A stretch of DNA of 35,204 nucleotides from Candidatus Agathobaculum merdipullorum (lineage in GTDB: Bacteria > Bacillota > Clostridia > Oscillospirales > Butyricicoccaceae), in NCBI GenBank assembly GCA_019115185.1, contig DXDZ01000007.1, positions 1 through 35,204 on the forward strand, given 5' to 3'. The position numbers and the translations under genes are program-made. The notes under the pieces were generated by a model that was not told the DNA's origin, made no database searches, and was given only the letters and a program-made list of their open reading frames with translations. How positions within the stretch are numbered: position 1 is the stretch's first letter; every line of letters begins with the position of its first letter. Positions 24,526 to 33,363 of this stretch are shown here, piece after piece.

Positions 24526-25755
24526 ATGGAACGAGTAGTCATCACCGGTATGGGCGCAATCACGCCGGTTGGCAATGACGTGGAGACGTTTTGGGCATCG
24601 CTCAAGGCCGGCAAGTGCGGCATTGGGCCGATCACCAAGTTTGATGTAACCGATTATAAGGTCAAGCTGGCCGCAGAGGTCAAGGATTTTGACGTAACCC
24701 AGTATGTGGACAAGCGCGAGGCGCGCCGCATGGACCTCAACTGCCACTTCGCACTGGCGGCGGCGCAGCAGGCGGTCGATCAGGCGGGCCTCAAGGAAGG
24801 CAACTTCGACCCCTACCGCACGGGCGTGATCTACGGCTCGGGCGTGGGCGGTCTGCACATTGCCGAGCAGGAGATCCCGAAGCTGAACGAAAAGGGCCCC
24901 GGTCGTGTGTCTCCGCTGTGCATCCCCGAGATGATCGCCAACATGGCGGCGGCTTATATCTCGATGCGCTTCGGTTTCAAGGGCGAGAATTTCTGCCCGG
25001 TATCCGCTTGCGCGACCGGCAACCACGCGATCGGTGAGGCGATGCGCACGATCCGCCACGGATATCAGGATGTGGTGATCTGCGGCGGCACCGAGAACGG
25101 CATCATCCCGATCTCGATGGCGGGCTTCCAGAATATGAAGGCGGTGCACACGGGCGACGATCCGACCTGTGCGTCCGTCCCATTTGATGCACGCCGCTCG
25201 GGCTTTGTCATGGGCGAAGGCGCGGGCTGCCTTGTGCTGGAGAGCCTGTCGCACGCGCAGGCGCGCGGCGCGACCATTCTGGCCGAGGTTGCGGGCTACG
25301 GCGCATCGGGCGATGCTTACCATATCACCAGCCCTTCGCCGGACGGCGACGCGGCGGCGCATGCCATCCTTGGCGCGATCACGGACGCGGGCCTGACCCC
25401 GGCGGACGTGGATTATATCAATGCGCACGGTACTTCGACCCCACTGAATGAAAAATATGAAACCATCGCCATCAAGAAGGCGTTCGGTGATGAGGCTTAT
25501 AAGGTCAAGGTTTCCTCGACTAAGTCGATGACCGGCCACCTGCTTGGCGGCGCGGCGGCAGTCGAGGCGATCGCCTGCGTTATGGCGATCCGCGACGGTG
25601 TGATTCCGCCGACCATCGGTTATCAGGAGCCCGATCCCGAGTGCGATCTGGACATCACGCCCAACAAGGCAGTCGAGATGCCGGTGAATGTGGCAATCTC
25701 CAACTCGCTGGGCTTTGGCGGGCACAATGCCTGCATCCTGATTAAGAAGGTGTAA
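24526..25755 (+). CDS. fabF: Beta-ketoacyl-ACP synthase II
   Basis: The 409-residue elongating condensing enzyme begins MERVVITGMGAITPVGNDVE. The triad is Cys in VSACATGNHAIGEA, His in NAHGTSTPLNEK and His in KSMTGHLLGGAAAVEA. ATG 24526 has AAAGGAG nine bases before it; the frame remains open much further upstream only because it runs through fabG in another frame. It extends acyl-ACP by two carbons with malonyl-ACP. It is followed by accB after 3 bases. Confidence 0.96.
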   Translation: MERVVITGMGAITPVGNDVETFWASLKAGKCGIGPITKFDVTDYKVKLAAEVKDFDVTQYVDKREARRMDLNCHFALAAAQQAVDQAGLKEGNFDPYRTGVIYGSGVGGLHIAEQEIPKLNEKGPGRVSPLCIPEMIANMAAAYISMRFGFKGENFCPVSACATGNHAIGEAMRTIRHGYQDVVICGGTENGIIPISMAGFQNMKAVHTGDDPTCASVPFDARRSGFVMGEGAGCLVLESLSHAQARGATILAEVAGYGASGDAYHITSPSPDGDAAAHAILGAITDAGLTPADVDYINAHGTSTPLNEKYETIAIKKAFGDEAYKVKVSSTKSMTGHLLGGAAAVEAIACVMAIRDGVIPPTIGYQEPDPECDLDITPNKAVEMPVNVAISNSLGFGGHNACILIKKV

Positions 25756-25758
25756 GTT

Positions 25759-26226
25759 ATGGATATCAAGGAACTCAAGGATGTCGCCGTCGAGCTGATG
25801 GACGCGCTGAAAAACCGCGGTCTGGGCGAGGTTGAGCTCGAAATGGATGACGTGAAGATCAAGATCAAGTCCGCGCCGCCGGCGCCGGTGGTTCCGGTTG
25901 CGGCCGCGCCGGTAGCCGCAGCACCGGCTGCTGCACCTGCTGCTGCGGGCGAAGCGGCACCCGCTGCCGAGGTAGCCGAGGAGCTGCCTGCCGGCACGCC
26001 GGTCAAGAGCCCGCTGGTGGGTACGTTCTATTCCTCTCCCGCGCCGGATGCGCCGCCGTTCGTGTTGGTTGGCCAGAAGGTCAAGGAGGGCGACACGCTG
26101 TTCATCATCGAGGCGATGAAGACCATGAACGAGATCAAGGCGCCGTGCGACGGCACGGTGGTGCGCATTCTGGCGCAGCCGGGCGACATGGTCGAGTATA
26201 ACCAGACGGTTGTTATCATTGAATGA
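25759..26226 (+). CDS. accB: Biotin carboxyl carrier protein of acetyl-CoA carboxylase
   Basis: 155 residues. An acidic N-terminal helix region (1-35) is followed by an Ala/Pro-rich linker (about 40-75) and the biotinyl domain with the biotin-accepting Lys121 in EAMKTMNE. It carries carboxybiotin between AccC and AccAD. AAGGTG at the fabF end serves as the ribosome site. The gene ends just before a strong hairpin that separates it from fabZ. Confidence 0.95.
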   Translation: MDIKELKDVAVELMDALKNRGLGEVELEMDDVKIKIKSAPPAPVVPVAAAPVAAAPAAAPAAAGEAAPAAEVAEELPAGTPVKSPLVGTFYSSPAPDAPPFVLVGQKVKEGDTLFIIEAMKTMNEIKAPCDGTVVRILAQPGDMVEYNQTVVIIE

Positions 26227-26227
26227 G

Positions 26228-26255
26228 GATAGGGGGCTTTTCAAAGCCCCCTATC
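26228..26255. other. Strong intra-operon hairpin between accB and fabZ
   Basis: Perfect 13-bp arms (26228-26240 with 26243-26255) span a 2-nt gap (in practice a slightly larger loop). No T run follows, so it is not a normal terminator. It may protect or process the mRNA, or partly stop transcription. Confidence 0.7.
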
Positions 26256-26319
26256 TTGAATAAAAAAGCATTAGATTGATAAAATCGCTTGCGCTGGATG
26301 AGAAAGAGGTATAAGATAT

Positions 26320-26745
26320 ATGCTGAATAAAGAACAGATCATGGAGATCCTGCCGCATCGTCCGCCCATGCTGCTGGTGGACGAAATCCTCGAAATGGAT
26401 GAGGAACATGCGGTCGGCACGCTGCACCTGACGGGCGATGAATTTTTCTTCCAGGGCCACTTCCCGGGCAATCCGATCATGCCTGCGGTGTTCCGTCTGG
26501 AAGCGCTGGCGCAGGTCGGCGGCGTTGCGCTGCTGTCCATTCCGGAGTTTCGCGGCAAGACCGCAGTGTATACCGGCATTGACAAGGCCAAGTTCCGCGC
26601 GATGGCAAAGCCGGGCGATACGCTGCGGCTGGAGGTCAAGTTCATCAAGCGCCGCGGCCCGATGGCGGTAGCCGAGGGCGTTGCCTGGGTGGGCGACCAG
26701 AAGGCTGCCGAGGCGGAGATCAAGTGCATGGTCATCATGGACTGA
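26320..26745 (+). CDS. fabZ: 3-hydroxyacyl-ACP dehydratase
   Basis: The 141-residue hot-dog fold enzyme has the catalytic His47 (FFQGHFPGNPIMPAV) and Glu61 (RLEALAQVGG). It removes water from 3-hydroxyacyl-ACP. AAAGAGG lies upstream of ATG 26320. It starts 93 bases after accB, the largest gap in the operon, which contains the hairpin at 26228. Confidence 0.95.
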   Translation: MLNKEQIMEILPHRPPMLLVDEILEMDEEHAVGTLHLTGDEFFFQGHFPGNPIMPAVFRLEALAQVGGVALLSIPEFRGKTAVYTGIDKAKFRAMAKPGDTLRLEVKFIKRRGPMAVAEGVAWVGDQKAAEAEIKCMVIMD

Positions 26746-26758
26746 GGCGGGGAAAGAC

Positions 26759-28105
26759 ATGTTTCAAAAGGTACTCATTGCGAACCGCGGTGAAATTGCG
26801 GTTCGCATCATTCAGGCATGCCGCGATCTGGGCGTGATTTCGGTCGCGGTGTACTCCGAGGCCGACCGCGAAGCGCTGCACGCGCAGATCGCGGACGAAG
26901 CGGTATGCATCGGCCCGGCCCGCGCGGCGGACAGCTATCTGAATATGGATAACATCATCTCGGCGGCGTTCGCGTCGGGGTGTCAGGCGATCCATCCGGG
27001 CTTCGGCTTCCTGTCCGAAAACCCGGACTTTGCCGAGCGCACCACGCAAGCCGGTCTGGCCTTCATCGGGCCGACCGCCGCGACCATCCGCCTGATGGGC
27101 GACAAGTCTGAGGCCAAGCGCAATGCGATCGCCGCGGGCGTGCCGGTCGCGCTGGGCACGGATGGCCCGTTGCGTGACTTTGACGAGGCACTGTCCGAAG
27201 CCGAGCGCATCGGTTATCCGGTGATGCTCAAGGCAGCTTCCGGCGGCGGCGGCAAGGGCATCCGTGTGGCGAAGGACGTGCGCGGCCTCAAGGACGCATA
27301 CGACAGCGCAGCGGCGGAAGCGGTCGCAAACTTTGGCGACGGCCGCCTGTACATGGAAAAATACATTGAAAATCCGCGCCATATTGAGGTGCAGATTCTG
27401 GGAGACAGCTTCGGTAACGTGGTGCATTTGTTCGAGCGCGAGTGCTCGGTGCAGCGCCGTCACCAGAAGCTGATAGAGGAAAGCCCGTCGGCTTTCGTCA
27501 CGCCCGAACTGCGTGCGAAAATGACCAAGGCGGCGGTCGATCTGGCAAAGCGCGTGGGCTATCGCAACGCAGGCACGATCGAATTTCTGGTCGATAGCGA
27601 CCGCAATTTCTATTTCTGCGAGATGAACACTCGCATTCAGGTCGAGCATCCGGTCACCGAGCAGGTGACGGGCGTCGATCTGGTGTGCGAGCAGATCCGC
27701 GTGGCGGCGGGTGAGCCGCTGTCCTTCACGCAGGACGATCTGGAACTGCGCGGCCACGCGATCGAGTGCCGCATCAATGCGGAGGACCCGTCGCGCGACT
27801 TCGCGCCCTGCCCGGGCACGCTGGTTTCCATGCATCTGCCGGGCGGACCGGGCGTGCGCATGGATACGGCGGCCTATCAGGGCTATAAAATTCCGCCGTT
27901 CTATGATTCTATGATCGGCAAGCTGATTGTCTACGGCGCGGACCGGCAGCAGGCGATTGCCCGCATGCGTCGCGCGCTGGCGGAAACGCTGTTTGAGGGC
28001 GTGGTCACCGGCACGGACTATCAGATGCATATTTTGCGCTCCAAGGCGTTTGAGGACGCGGAGTTTAATGTCAATTCGATTGCAAACGGAGATTTTGACC
28101 GATAA
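26759..28105 (+). CDS. accC: Acetyl-CoA carboxylase, biotin carboxylase subunit
   Basis: 448 residues. It starts MFQKVLIANRGEIAVRIIQA; the ATP-grasp glycine loop is KAASGGGGKGIRVAKD, followed by RHIEVQILGD and the signature FCEMNTRIQVEHPVTEQVTG. It carboxylates the biotin on AccB using ATP and bicarbonate. The frame is open upstream to 26681, but ATG 26759 has GGGGAAAG in front and matches the family start. It follows fabZ by 13 bases. Confidence 0.96.
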   Translation: MFQKVLIANRGEIAVRIIQACRDLGVISVAVYSEADREALHAQIADEAVCIGPARAADSYLNMDNIISAAFASGCQAIHPGFGFLSENPDFAERTTQAGLAFIGPTAATIRLMGDKSEAKRNAIAAGVPVALGTDGPLRDFDEALSEAERIGYPVMLKAASGGGGKGIRVAKDVRGLKDAYDSAAAEAVANFGDGRLYMEKYIENPRHIEVQILGDSFGNVVHLFERECSVQRRHQKLIEESPSAFVTPELRAKMTKAAVDLAKRVGYRNAGTIEFLVDSDRNFYFCEMNTRIQVEHPVTEQVTGVDLVCEQIRVAAGEPLSFTQDDLELRGHAIECRINAEDPSRDFAPCPGTLVSMHLPGGPGVRMDTAAYQGYKIPPFYDSMIGKLIVYGADRQQAIARMRRALAETLFEGVVTGTDYQMHILRSKAFEDAEFNVNSIANGDFDR

Positions 28106-28123
28106 AAGAGGGGAGGAAGCGCC

Positions 28124-28999
28124 ATGCTGCTCGATTTATTCCAGAAAACGCGGGAAACCTCGATGGAGATGAAGCCGCAGGAGGAAACGGGCGTTAAGGT
28201 GGTCAAGTGCAAAGGCTGCGGCGCAGAGCTGAAAGCCTATGCCTACGGTAAAAACCTGTATGTATGCCCGCATTGCGGCCGGTATGGACGGCTGCTCGCG
28301 CGCACGCGTATCCGTCAGATCGCGGATAAGGACAGCTTTGTGGAGCTGTATGCTGATCTCGCGCCTGCCGACCCGATTGATTTTCCGGGTTACGCCGAAA
28401 AGGCGGCGCAGCTGGCCGAAAAGGTGGGCATGCCGGACGCAGTCAAGACCGGCGTGTGCCGCATCGGTGGGGTGGAAACCTGCATCGGCGTGATGGACAG
28501 CCACTTCATGATGGCGTCGATGGGTTCGGTGGTGGGCGAAAAGCTGACCCGCCTGTTTGAATACGCAACCGAAAAGGGCCTGCCTGTGGTGTTGTTCACC
28601 TGTTCGGGCGGCGCGCGTATGCAGGAGGGCATGTTCTCCCTGCTGCAGATGGCTAAGGTGTCGGCTGCGGCGCGTCGGCACTCAGACGCAGGCCTGCTGT
28701 ATATCACCGTGCTGACCGACCCGACGACCGGCGGCGTGACCGCGTCGTTTGCTATGCTGGGCGACATCATCCTCGCCGAGCCGCGCACAACCATCGGTTT
28801 TGCGGGACGGCGCGTGATCGAAGGCACGATCGGCGAGACGCTGCCGGATGATTTTCAGTCGTCCGAGTTCTTGCTTTCGCACGGCTTTTGTGATAAAATA
28901 GTCCCGCGTAACAAGCTCAAGGGCACGCTGGAGACGCTTCTGAGGCTCCATCGGCAGCCCAAACCGAAGAAACGGCAGGTGTGGCATCATGGCGAATAA
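28124..28999 (+). CDS. accD: Acetyl-CoA carboxylase, carboxyltransferase beta subunit
   Basis: This 291-residue crotonase-fold protein has an N-terminal zinc ribbon of four Cys (CKGCG and CPHCG, about residues 27-49) and the core segments [20 protein letters not shown] and [18 protein letters not shown]. With AccA it transfers the carboxyl group from biotin to acetyl-CoA. GGGGAGGAAG precedes the ATG. Its end overlaps accA by 11 bases, so the two subunits are made together. Confidence 0.96.
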   Translation: MLLDLFQKTRETSMEMKPQEETGVKVVKCKGCGAELKAYAYGKNLYVCPHCGRYGRLLARTRIRQIADKDSFVELYADLAPADPIDFPGYAEKAAQLAEKVGMPDAVKTGVCRIGGVETCIGVMDSHFMMASMGSVVGEKLTRLFEYATEKGLPVVLFTCSGGARMQEGMFSLLQMAKVSAAARRHSDAGLLYITVLTDPTTGGVTASFAMLGDIILAEPRTTIGFAGRRVIEGTIGETLPDDFQSSEFLLSHGFCDKIVPRNKLKGTLETLLRLHRQPKPKKRQVWHHGE

Positions 29000-29807
29000 A
29001 CCTGCAAGTGAAAAAATGCGCATCATCCATGACCCCAAGCGTCCGCAGATAGAGGACTATATCAGTGAGCTGTTCACTGACTTTGTTGAGCTGCACGGCG
29101 ACCGGTATTTTGGCGAAGATCATGCGATCTGCGCGGGTGTTGCGATGTTTAACGGCATGCCGGTGACGATCATCGGCCACCGCAAGGGTAAGACGACCGA
29201 GGAGAAAATGGCCGCCAATTTCGGCATGGCCAATCCGGAAGGCTACCGCAAAGCGCTGCGTTTGGCGCATCAGGCCGAAAAGTTCCATCGTCCCGTGATC
29301 AATCTGGTCGATACGACCGGCGCATTCCCCGGCGTGGGTGCGGAGGAGCGCGGACAGGGCGAGGCGATTGCCCGCTGCCTGTATGAGTTTATCGAACTGC
29401 GCACGCCGGTCATTTCGATCGTGACGGGCGAAGGCGGCTCGGGCGGCGCGTTGGCGCTGGCCGTGGCGGACCGCGTTCTGATGCTGGAAAATGCGCTGTA
29501 TTCGGTCATTTCGCCGCGCGGCTGTGCGTCCATCCTGTGGAAGGACCCCTCGCGTGAGGCCGAGGCCGCAGACACCCTGCGTATCACCGCGCAGGATCTG
29601 TACAATTTCGGTATGATCGAGGGTATCGTACCCGAAGGACAGACCAATGCCCAGCTCATCCGCAATGTGGGACGCGCGCTGCGCGACCAGCTCGCAGAGC
29701 TGGCAGCAGAGCCGGATATGGATACGATGCTGCAAAAACGGTATGAAAAATTCCGCAAGATCGGAATTTTCAGACAAATAAATCAAGATGAAAATGAAGG
29801 AGTGTAA
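28989..29807 (+). CDS. accA: Acetyl-CoA carboxylase, carboxyltransferase alpha subunit
   Basis: This 272-residue protein has [20 protein letters not shown], the [20 protein letters not shown] segment and [20 protein letters not shown], all typical of AccA. It lacks the longer N-terminal helix region of the E. coli protein, as in many Firmicutes. It pairs with AccD in the carboxyltransferase. It begins inside the accD 3' end and is followed by acpP after 5 bases. Confidence 0.95.
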   Translation: MANKPASEKMRIIHDPKRPQIEDYISELFTDFVELHGDRYFGEDHAICAGVAMFNGMPVTIIGHRKGKTTEEKMAANFGMANPEGYRKALRLAHQAEKFHRPVINLVDTTGAFPGVGAEERGQGEAIARCLYEFIELRTPVISIVTGEGGSGGALALAVADRVLMLENALYSVISPRGCASILWKDPSREAEAADTLRITAQDLYNFGMIEGIVPEGQTNAQLIRNVGRALRDQLAELAAEPDMDTMLQKRYEKFRKIGIFRQINQDENEGV

Positions 29808-29812
29808 TTCCC

Positions 29813-30040
29813 ATGTTTGAAAAGGTATGCGAGATTCTGGCTGACAAGTTCGACGCCGACGCTTCCACCATGACCATGGATACCAAGGTAAAGGAAGACC
29901 TGAACGCGGACTCTCTGGACGTTGTTGAGCTGATGATGGACCTCGAAGAGAACTTCGGCGTGACCATCTCTGACGAAGAGGCGACCCAGATGAGCACCAT
30001 CGGTGACATTGTCAAGTACATCGAGGAGCACCAGAACTAA
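29813..30040 (+). CDS. acpP: Acyl carrier protein
   Basis: This 75-residue acidic four-helix protein has the phosphopantetheine-bearing Ser34 in LNADSLDVVELMMDLE. It carries all intermediates of the pathway. AAGGAGTG precedes the ATG. It is the last gene of the operon, which is unusual since acpP often lies next to fabH or fabD; a strong terminator follows. Confidence 0.97.
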   Translation: MFEKVCEILADKFDADASTMTMDTKVKEDLNADSLDVVELMMDLEENFGVTISDEEATQMSTIGDIVKYIEEHQN

Positions 30041-30058
30041 TTCGCTGCAAAGCAGAGT

Positions 30059-30100
30059 AAAGGCTTCGGAATCCATAGGGTTCCGAAGCCTTTTGTTTTA
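30059..30100 (+). terminator. Intrinsic terminator of the fab/acc operon
   Basis: A 16-bp stem (30059-30074 with 30078-30093, one G-U pair, loop ATA) is followed by TGTTTTA. Confidence 0.9.
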
Positions 30101-30135
30101 CTGGAAGACTGGATGGAAATTTTACCGGATTTTTG

Positions 30136-30164
30136 TTGCAAAGTGAGCTGCCGTCTGGTATCAT
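30136..30164 (+). promoter_or_regulatory. Promoter of the membrane protein gene
   Basis: TTGCAA (30136-30141) and TATCAT (30159-30164) have 17-bp spacing, 24 bases before the start codon. Confidence 0.55.
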
Positions 30165-30188
30165 GGACGCAATAAAGGAGGGATTGAG

Positions 30189-30749
30189 ATGGACGAGAAT
30201 TTTGAAGGAATCCATCGGCCGATTTATCACAATCTATGGATATATTGGCTGATGCAGTTGATTGCGCTGGTTTTATTGCCGTTTAATCACATCATTGCCT
30301 CGCTTATGGGCTTTGTAGCGGGGGTGGTACAGCTTTATGAGTTGTACACAATGCGTGAAGTGTCGGACGGCATGGGGCGTGCATGGCGTACGATGTTGCT
30401 CAGCCTTATACTGACCTTTGGCGGATTGCTCATGACGCTTTTGGCGCTTGGCTCCGTGCTGGGCGTTCTGCTGCTGTTTGTCACGCTGGCGGGCCTGATT
30501 GTCATGATTGTGGCGGATTACTATTTCTATTTCGCTTTGGATGAGTTAATTTTGCCCCGCGGCTATAACTACCCGCAGGGGCGCATCCGCTGGTGCTTCT
30601 GGCTGTCACTGATCGGTGGGATTGTTGCCACAATTGTGGGAGTGGTATCTCCATTTTTGGCGCTTGTAGTGAATATTGTTGTGGCGGCGGTCATCGTCTG
30701 GCTGCTGTGGCAGTATTTGCAGGCGGTCAAGGAAAAAGATGGCTACTAA
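30189..30749 (+). CDS. Uncharacterised multi-pass membrane protein
   Basis: This 186-residue hydrophobic protein has about five membrane segments (near residues 18-35, 38-52, 68-92, 95-117 and 136-175) and short charged loops. I do not recognise the family. AAAGGAGGG precedes the ATG. It has its own promoter and shares a two-way terminator with ridA, so it is a single-gene unit. The charged N-terminus MDENFEGIHRPIYHNLWIYW faces the cytoplasm if the positive-inside rule holds. Confidence 0.75.
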   Translation: MDENFEGIHRPIYHNLWIYWLMQLIALVLLPFNHIIASLMGFVAGVVQLYELYTMREVSDGMGRAWRTMLLSLILTFGGLLMTLLALGSVLGVLLLFVTLAGLIVMIVADYYFYFALDELILPRGYNYPQGRIRWCFWLSLIGGIVATIVGVVSPFLALVVNIVVAAVIVWLLWQYLQAVKEKDGY

Positions 30750-30753
30750 CGTA

Positions 30754-30790
30754 AAAAAGAGGACGGAATTTCCGTCCTCTTTTTATTTTG
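30754..30790. terminator. Bidirectional terminator between the membrane protein and ridA
   Basis: A 14-bp stem (30754-30767 with 30771-30784, loop ATT) is flanked by A and T runs that act as U-tails in both directions. Confidence 0.9.
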
Positions 30791-30802
30791 TTAATACAGA
30801 GA

Positions 30803-31189
30803 TTAGCCCTGTACCGCGATAACCTCAACCTCAACCTTTGCGCCCATCGGCAGCGCGGCAACCTGCACGCAGGAGCGCGCCGGTGCGTTTTCGGGGAAAT
30901 ACTTGCCATATACGCCGTTGAACGCAGCAAAGTCGTTCATATCCGCGAGGAAGCAGGTGGTCTTGATGACACGATCAAACGCTACGCCGCCTTCTGCGAG
31001 TACACAGTGCAGGTTCTGCATGACCTGCTCGGTCTGCTCCTCGATGGTGGTTGCCTCGATCTTGTCGGTCTTGGGGTTGATCGGGATCTGGCCGGAGGTG
31101 AAGATCATTTTATTTGCTACGATGGCCTGCGAATACGGGCCGACCGCAGCGGGTGCAAGATCGGTATGCAATACTTCTTTTACAGACAT
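30803..31189 (-). CDS. ridA: RidA-family enamine/imine deaminase
   Basis: The 128-residue protein matches the YjgF/RidA family, with GPYSQAIVANKMIFTSGQIP, the catalytic Arg/Cys-region IKTTCFLADMNDFAAFNGVY and the ending FPENAPARSCVQVAALPMGA. It hydrolyses reactive enamines and imines made by PLP enzymes. AAAGGAGC lies before the ATG. It follows typA by about 30 bases and may be co-transcribed. Confidence 0.94.
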   Translation of the reverse strand: MSVKEVLHTDLAPAAVGPYSQAIVANKMIFTSGQIPINPKTDKIEATTIEEQTEQVMQNLHCVLAEGGVAFDRVIKTTCFLADMNDFAAFNGVYGKYFPENAPARSCVQVAALPMGAKVEVEVIAVQG

Positions 31190-31219
31190 GGAAATGCTCC
31201 TTTATAATACAAAGATGAA

Positions 31220-33046
31220 TTATTTTTTGCCGCCCTTGACCTTTTTCAGGCGTTCGGTGTTGGACAGGATCTTCTTGCGGATACGCACGCTCTTGGGCGT
31301 GATCTCAAGCAGCTCATCGTCCGAAATGAACTCGAGCGCCGCTTCGATCGACATCTGGCGCGGCGGAATCAGGCGCAGTGCGTCGTCCGAACCGGAGGCA
31401 CGCATGTTGGTCAGCTGCTTTTTCTTGCAGACGTTGACCGCCATATCGTCGCCACGCGGGTTTTCGCCGATGACCATGCCCTCATACACCTGCGTGCCCG
31501 GACCGATGAACAGCGGGCCGCGCTCCTGCGCGTTGAACAGGCCGTAGCCGACGGCCTCGCCCGTCTCAAAGGCGATCAGCGAACCGGTGGTGCGCTTCTG
31601 GATGTCGCCCTTATACGGCTGGTAGCTGTGGAAGACCGAGGACAACACGCCCTCGCCCTTGGTGTCGGTCAAAAACTCGGTGCGGTAGCCGAACAGGCCA
31701 CGCGCCGGAATGAGGAACTCCAGACGCATGCGGTCTGCGCCCTTGGGGTTCATGGAAACCAGCTCGCCCTTGCGGCTGCCCATCTTCTCCATGATCGCGC
31801 CGACCGCGTCCTGCGGCACGTCTGCGATCATACGCTCGACCGGCTCGCACTTGACGCCGTCGATTTCCTTAAACAGCGCCTTGGGTGCGCCGACCTGGAA
31901 TTCATAGCCCTCGCGGCGCAGGTTCTCAATCAGGATGGACAGGTGCATCTCGCCGCGGCCGCACACGCGGAACGCATCGGTTGTGTCGGTTTCGTTGACG
32001 CGCAGGGATACGTCCTTCAAAAGCTCGCGGAACAGGCGCTCGCGCAGGTGGCGCGAGGTGACGAACTTGCCTTCCTTGCCGGCAAACGGCGAATCGTTGA
32101 CCGAGAAGGTCATTTCGACCGTCGGCTCGGAAATCTTGACGAACGGCAGCGGCTCGACATGCTCGGGGTCGCACAGCGTTTCACCGATGGTGACGTTTTC
32201 AATGCCCGAGAAGCAGACAATCTCGCCCGCCTTGGCCTCGTCCACCGGCTTGCGGTCAAGCTCTTCAATCGTGTAGAGCGTGACCACCTTGGCGTTGTAC
32301 GGCTGGGTTGCGCCGTGATAGTCACAGACCGTGACCTGCTGGCCAACCTTCATCGAGCCGCGCTCGATGCGGCCGATGCCGATGCGGCCAACGTACTCGT
32401 TATAGTCGATCGAGGAAACCAGCATCTGGGTCGGGCCCTCAGTATCCACCTGCGGGGCCGGGATATGCTCAAGGATTTGCTCGAACAGCGGGGTCAGGTC
32501 GGTGCCCGGGATGTTCGGCGACATGGATGCAGTACCCGCGCGGCCGGAGCAGTAAACGATCGGGCTGTCCAGCTGCTCGTCGGATGCGTCGAGGTTGAGC
32601 AGCAGCTCGAGCACCTCGTCACCGATCTCATTGAGGCGCGCATCCGGGCGGTCGATCTTGTTGATTGCAATGATGATTTTGTGACCAAATTCCAGCGCCT
32701 TCTGGAGGACGAAACGGGTCTGGGGCATCGGGCCTTCGGCTGCATCGACCAGCAGCACAACGCCGTCCACCATTTTGAGGATACGCTCGACCTCGCCGGA
32801 AAAGTCCGCGTGGCCCGGGGTATCAACGATGTTGATTTTGACTCCCTTATAATGTACCGAAGTGTTTTTTGCCAGAATGGTGATGCCGCGCTCGCGCTCG
32901 ATGTCGCCCGAGTCCATGACGCGCTCCTCCACCACCTGATTTTCACGGAATGCGCCTGCCTGCTTGAGCATCTGGTCAACCAGCGTGGTCTTGCCGTGGT
33001 CAACGTGTGCAATGATGGCGATGTTGCGCAAATCGTTACGAACCAT
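31220..33046 (-). CDS. typA: Ribosome-associated GTPase TypA/BipA
   Basis: This 608-residue translational GTPase has G1 [11 protein letters not shown]2/switch I with RGITIL, G3 DTPGHADF and G4 NKIDRPDA. Domains II, III and V of EF-G type and the TypA-specific C-terminal domain follow ([40 protein letters not shown]). It helps ribosome assembly and stress or cold adaptation. ATGGAGGAATAG precedes the ATG. A clear promoter lies 40 bases upstream. Confidence 0.97.
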   Translation of the reverse strand: MVRNDLRNIAIIAHVDHGKTTLVDQMLKQAGAFRENQVVEERVMDSGDIERERGITILAKNTSVHYKGVKINIVDTPGHADFSGEVERILKMVDGVVLLVDAAEGPMPQTRFVLQKALEFGHKIIIAINKIDRPDARLNEIGDEVLELLLNLDASDEQLDSPIVYCSGRAGTASMSPNIPGTDLTPLFEQILEHIPAPQVDTEGPTQMLVSSIDYNEYVGRIGIGRIERGSMKVGQQVTVCDYHGATQPYNAKVVTLYTIEELDRKPVDEAKAGEIVCFSGIENVTIGETLCDPEHVEPLPFVKISEPTVEMTFSVNDSPFAGKEGKFVTSRHLRERLFRELLKDVSLRVNETDTTDAFRVCGRGEMHLSILIENLRREGYEFQVGAPKALFKEIDGVKCEPVERMIADVPQDAVGAIMEKMGSRKGELVSMNPKGADRMRLEFLIPARGLFGYRTEFLTDTKGEGVLSSVFHSYQPYKGDIQKRTTGSLIAFETGEAVGYGLFNAQERGPLFIGPGTQVYEGMVIGENPRGDDMAVNVCKKKQLTNMRASGSDDALRLIPPRQMSIEAALEFISDDELLEITPKSVRIRKKILSNTERLKKVKGGKK

Positions 33047-33086
33047 ATCTATTCCTCCATCTGCGGATAATTTTCGTGCAGATATT

Positions 33087-33115
33087 ATTATACCCGCTTT
33101 CTGGTAGGTTTTCCA
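33087..33115 (-). promoter_or_regulatory. Promoter of typA
   Basis: On the minus strand, TGGAAA (33110-33115) and TATAAT (33087-33092) have 17-bp spacing. Confidence 0.6.
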
Positions 33116-33297
33116 CCTGTGTTATCATCAAAATTCGCGTCAAATATGCGCGTAAAACTGGCAATTTTGGCGCGTTTGCTGCATAATGGGAGATTTTGCA
33201 GATGCACAGCAGGAGGGAAGGGCGCGCCGCAGCGGCAAGGCGCGGCACAAGGCCGCAGATTACGGCGGGGCTTTGCATGCGGATTCGGTTTTTTCTA
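33116..33297. other. Non-coding stretch between typA and the rmlA-like gene
   Basis: I see no gene with a ribosome site and no terminator. One + strand frame runs from 33196 into the next gene, but its basic, low-quality N-terminus is not conserved-looking, and the next gene has its own promoter and start. Confidence 0.4.
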
Positions 33298-33326
33298 TGG
33301 AAACCCGGTGGGAAATATGCTATAAT
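33298..33326 (+). promoter_or_regulatory. Promoter of the rmlA-like gene
   Basis: TGGAAA (33298-33303) and TATAAT (33321-33326) have 17-bp spacing, the same -35 form as the typA promoter. Confidence 0.6.
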
Positions 33327-33363
33327 AAGCTCGCAATACAGAACAGAGATAGAGGAATACCAT

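Noticed and set aside
24433-26244. 603-codon open frame on the minus strand opposite fabF and accB
   Set aside because: It is a GC-rich shadow: the product is Arg/His-rich without family motifs, there is no ribosome site, and the + strand encodes clearly conserved enzymes.
26735-28030. 431-codon minus-strand frame opposite accC
   Set aside because: Antisense shadow of a conserved gene; no domain or start signal.
31628-33070. 480-codon + strand frame opposite typA
   Set aside because: Shadow frame; typA on the minus strand has all GTPase motifs, a promoter and a ribosome site.
33196-33363. N-terminal extension of the rmlA-like protein
   Set aside because: The extension spans the promoter of the gene and is not family-like; ATG 33364 has its own ribosome site.
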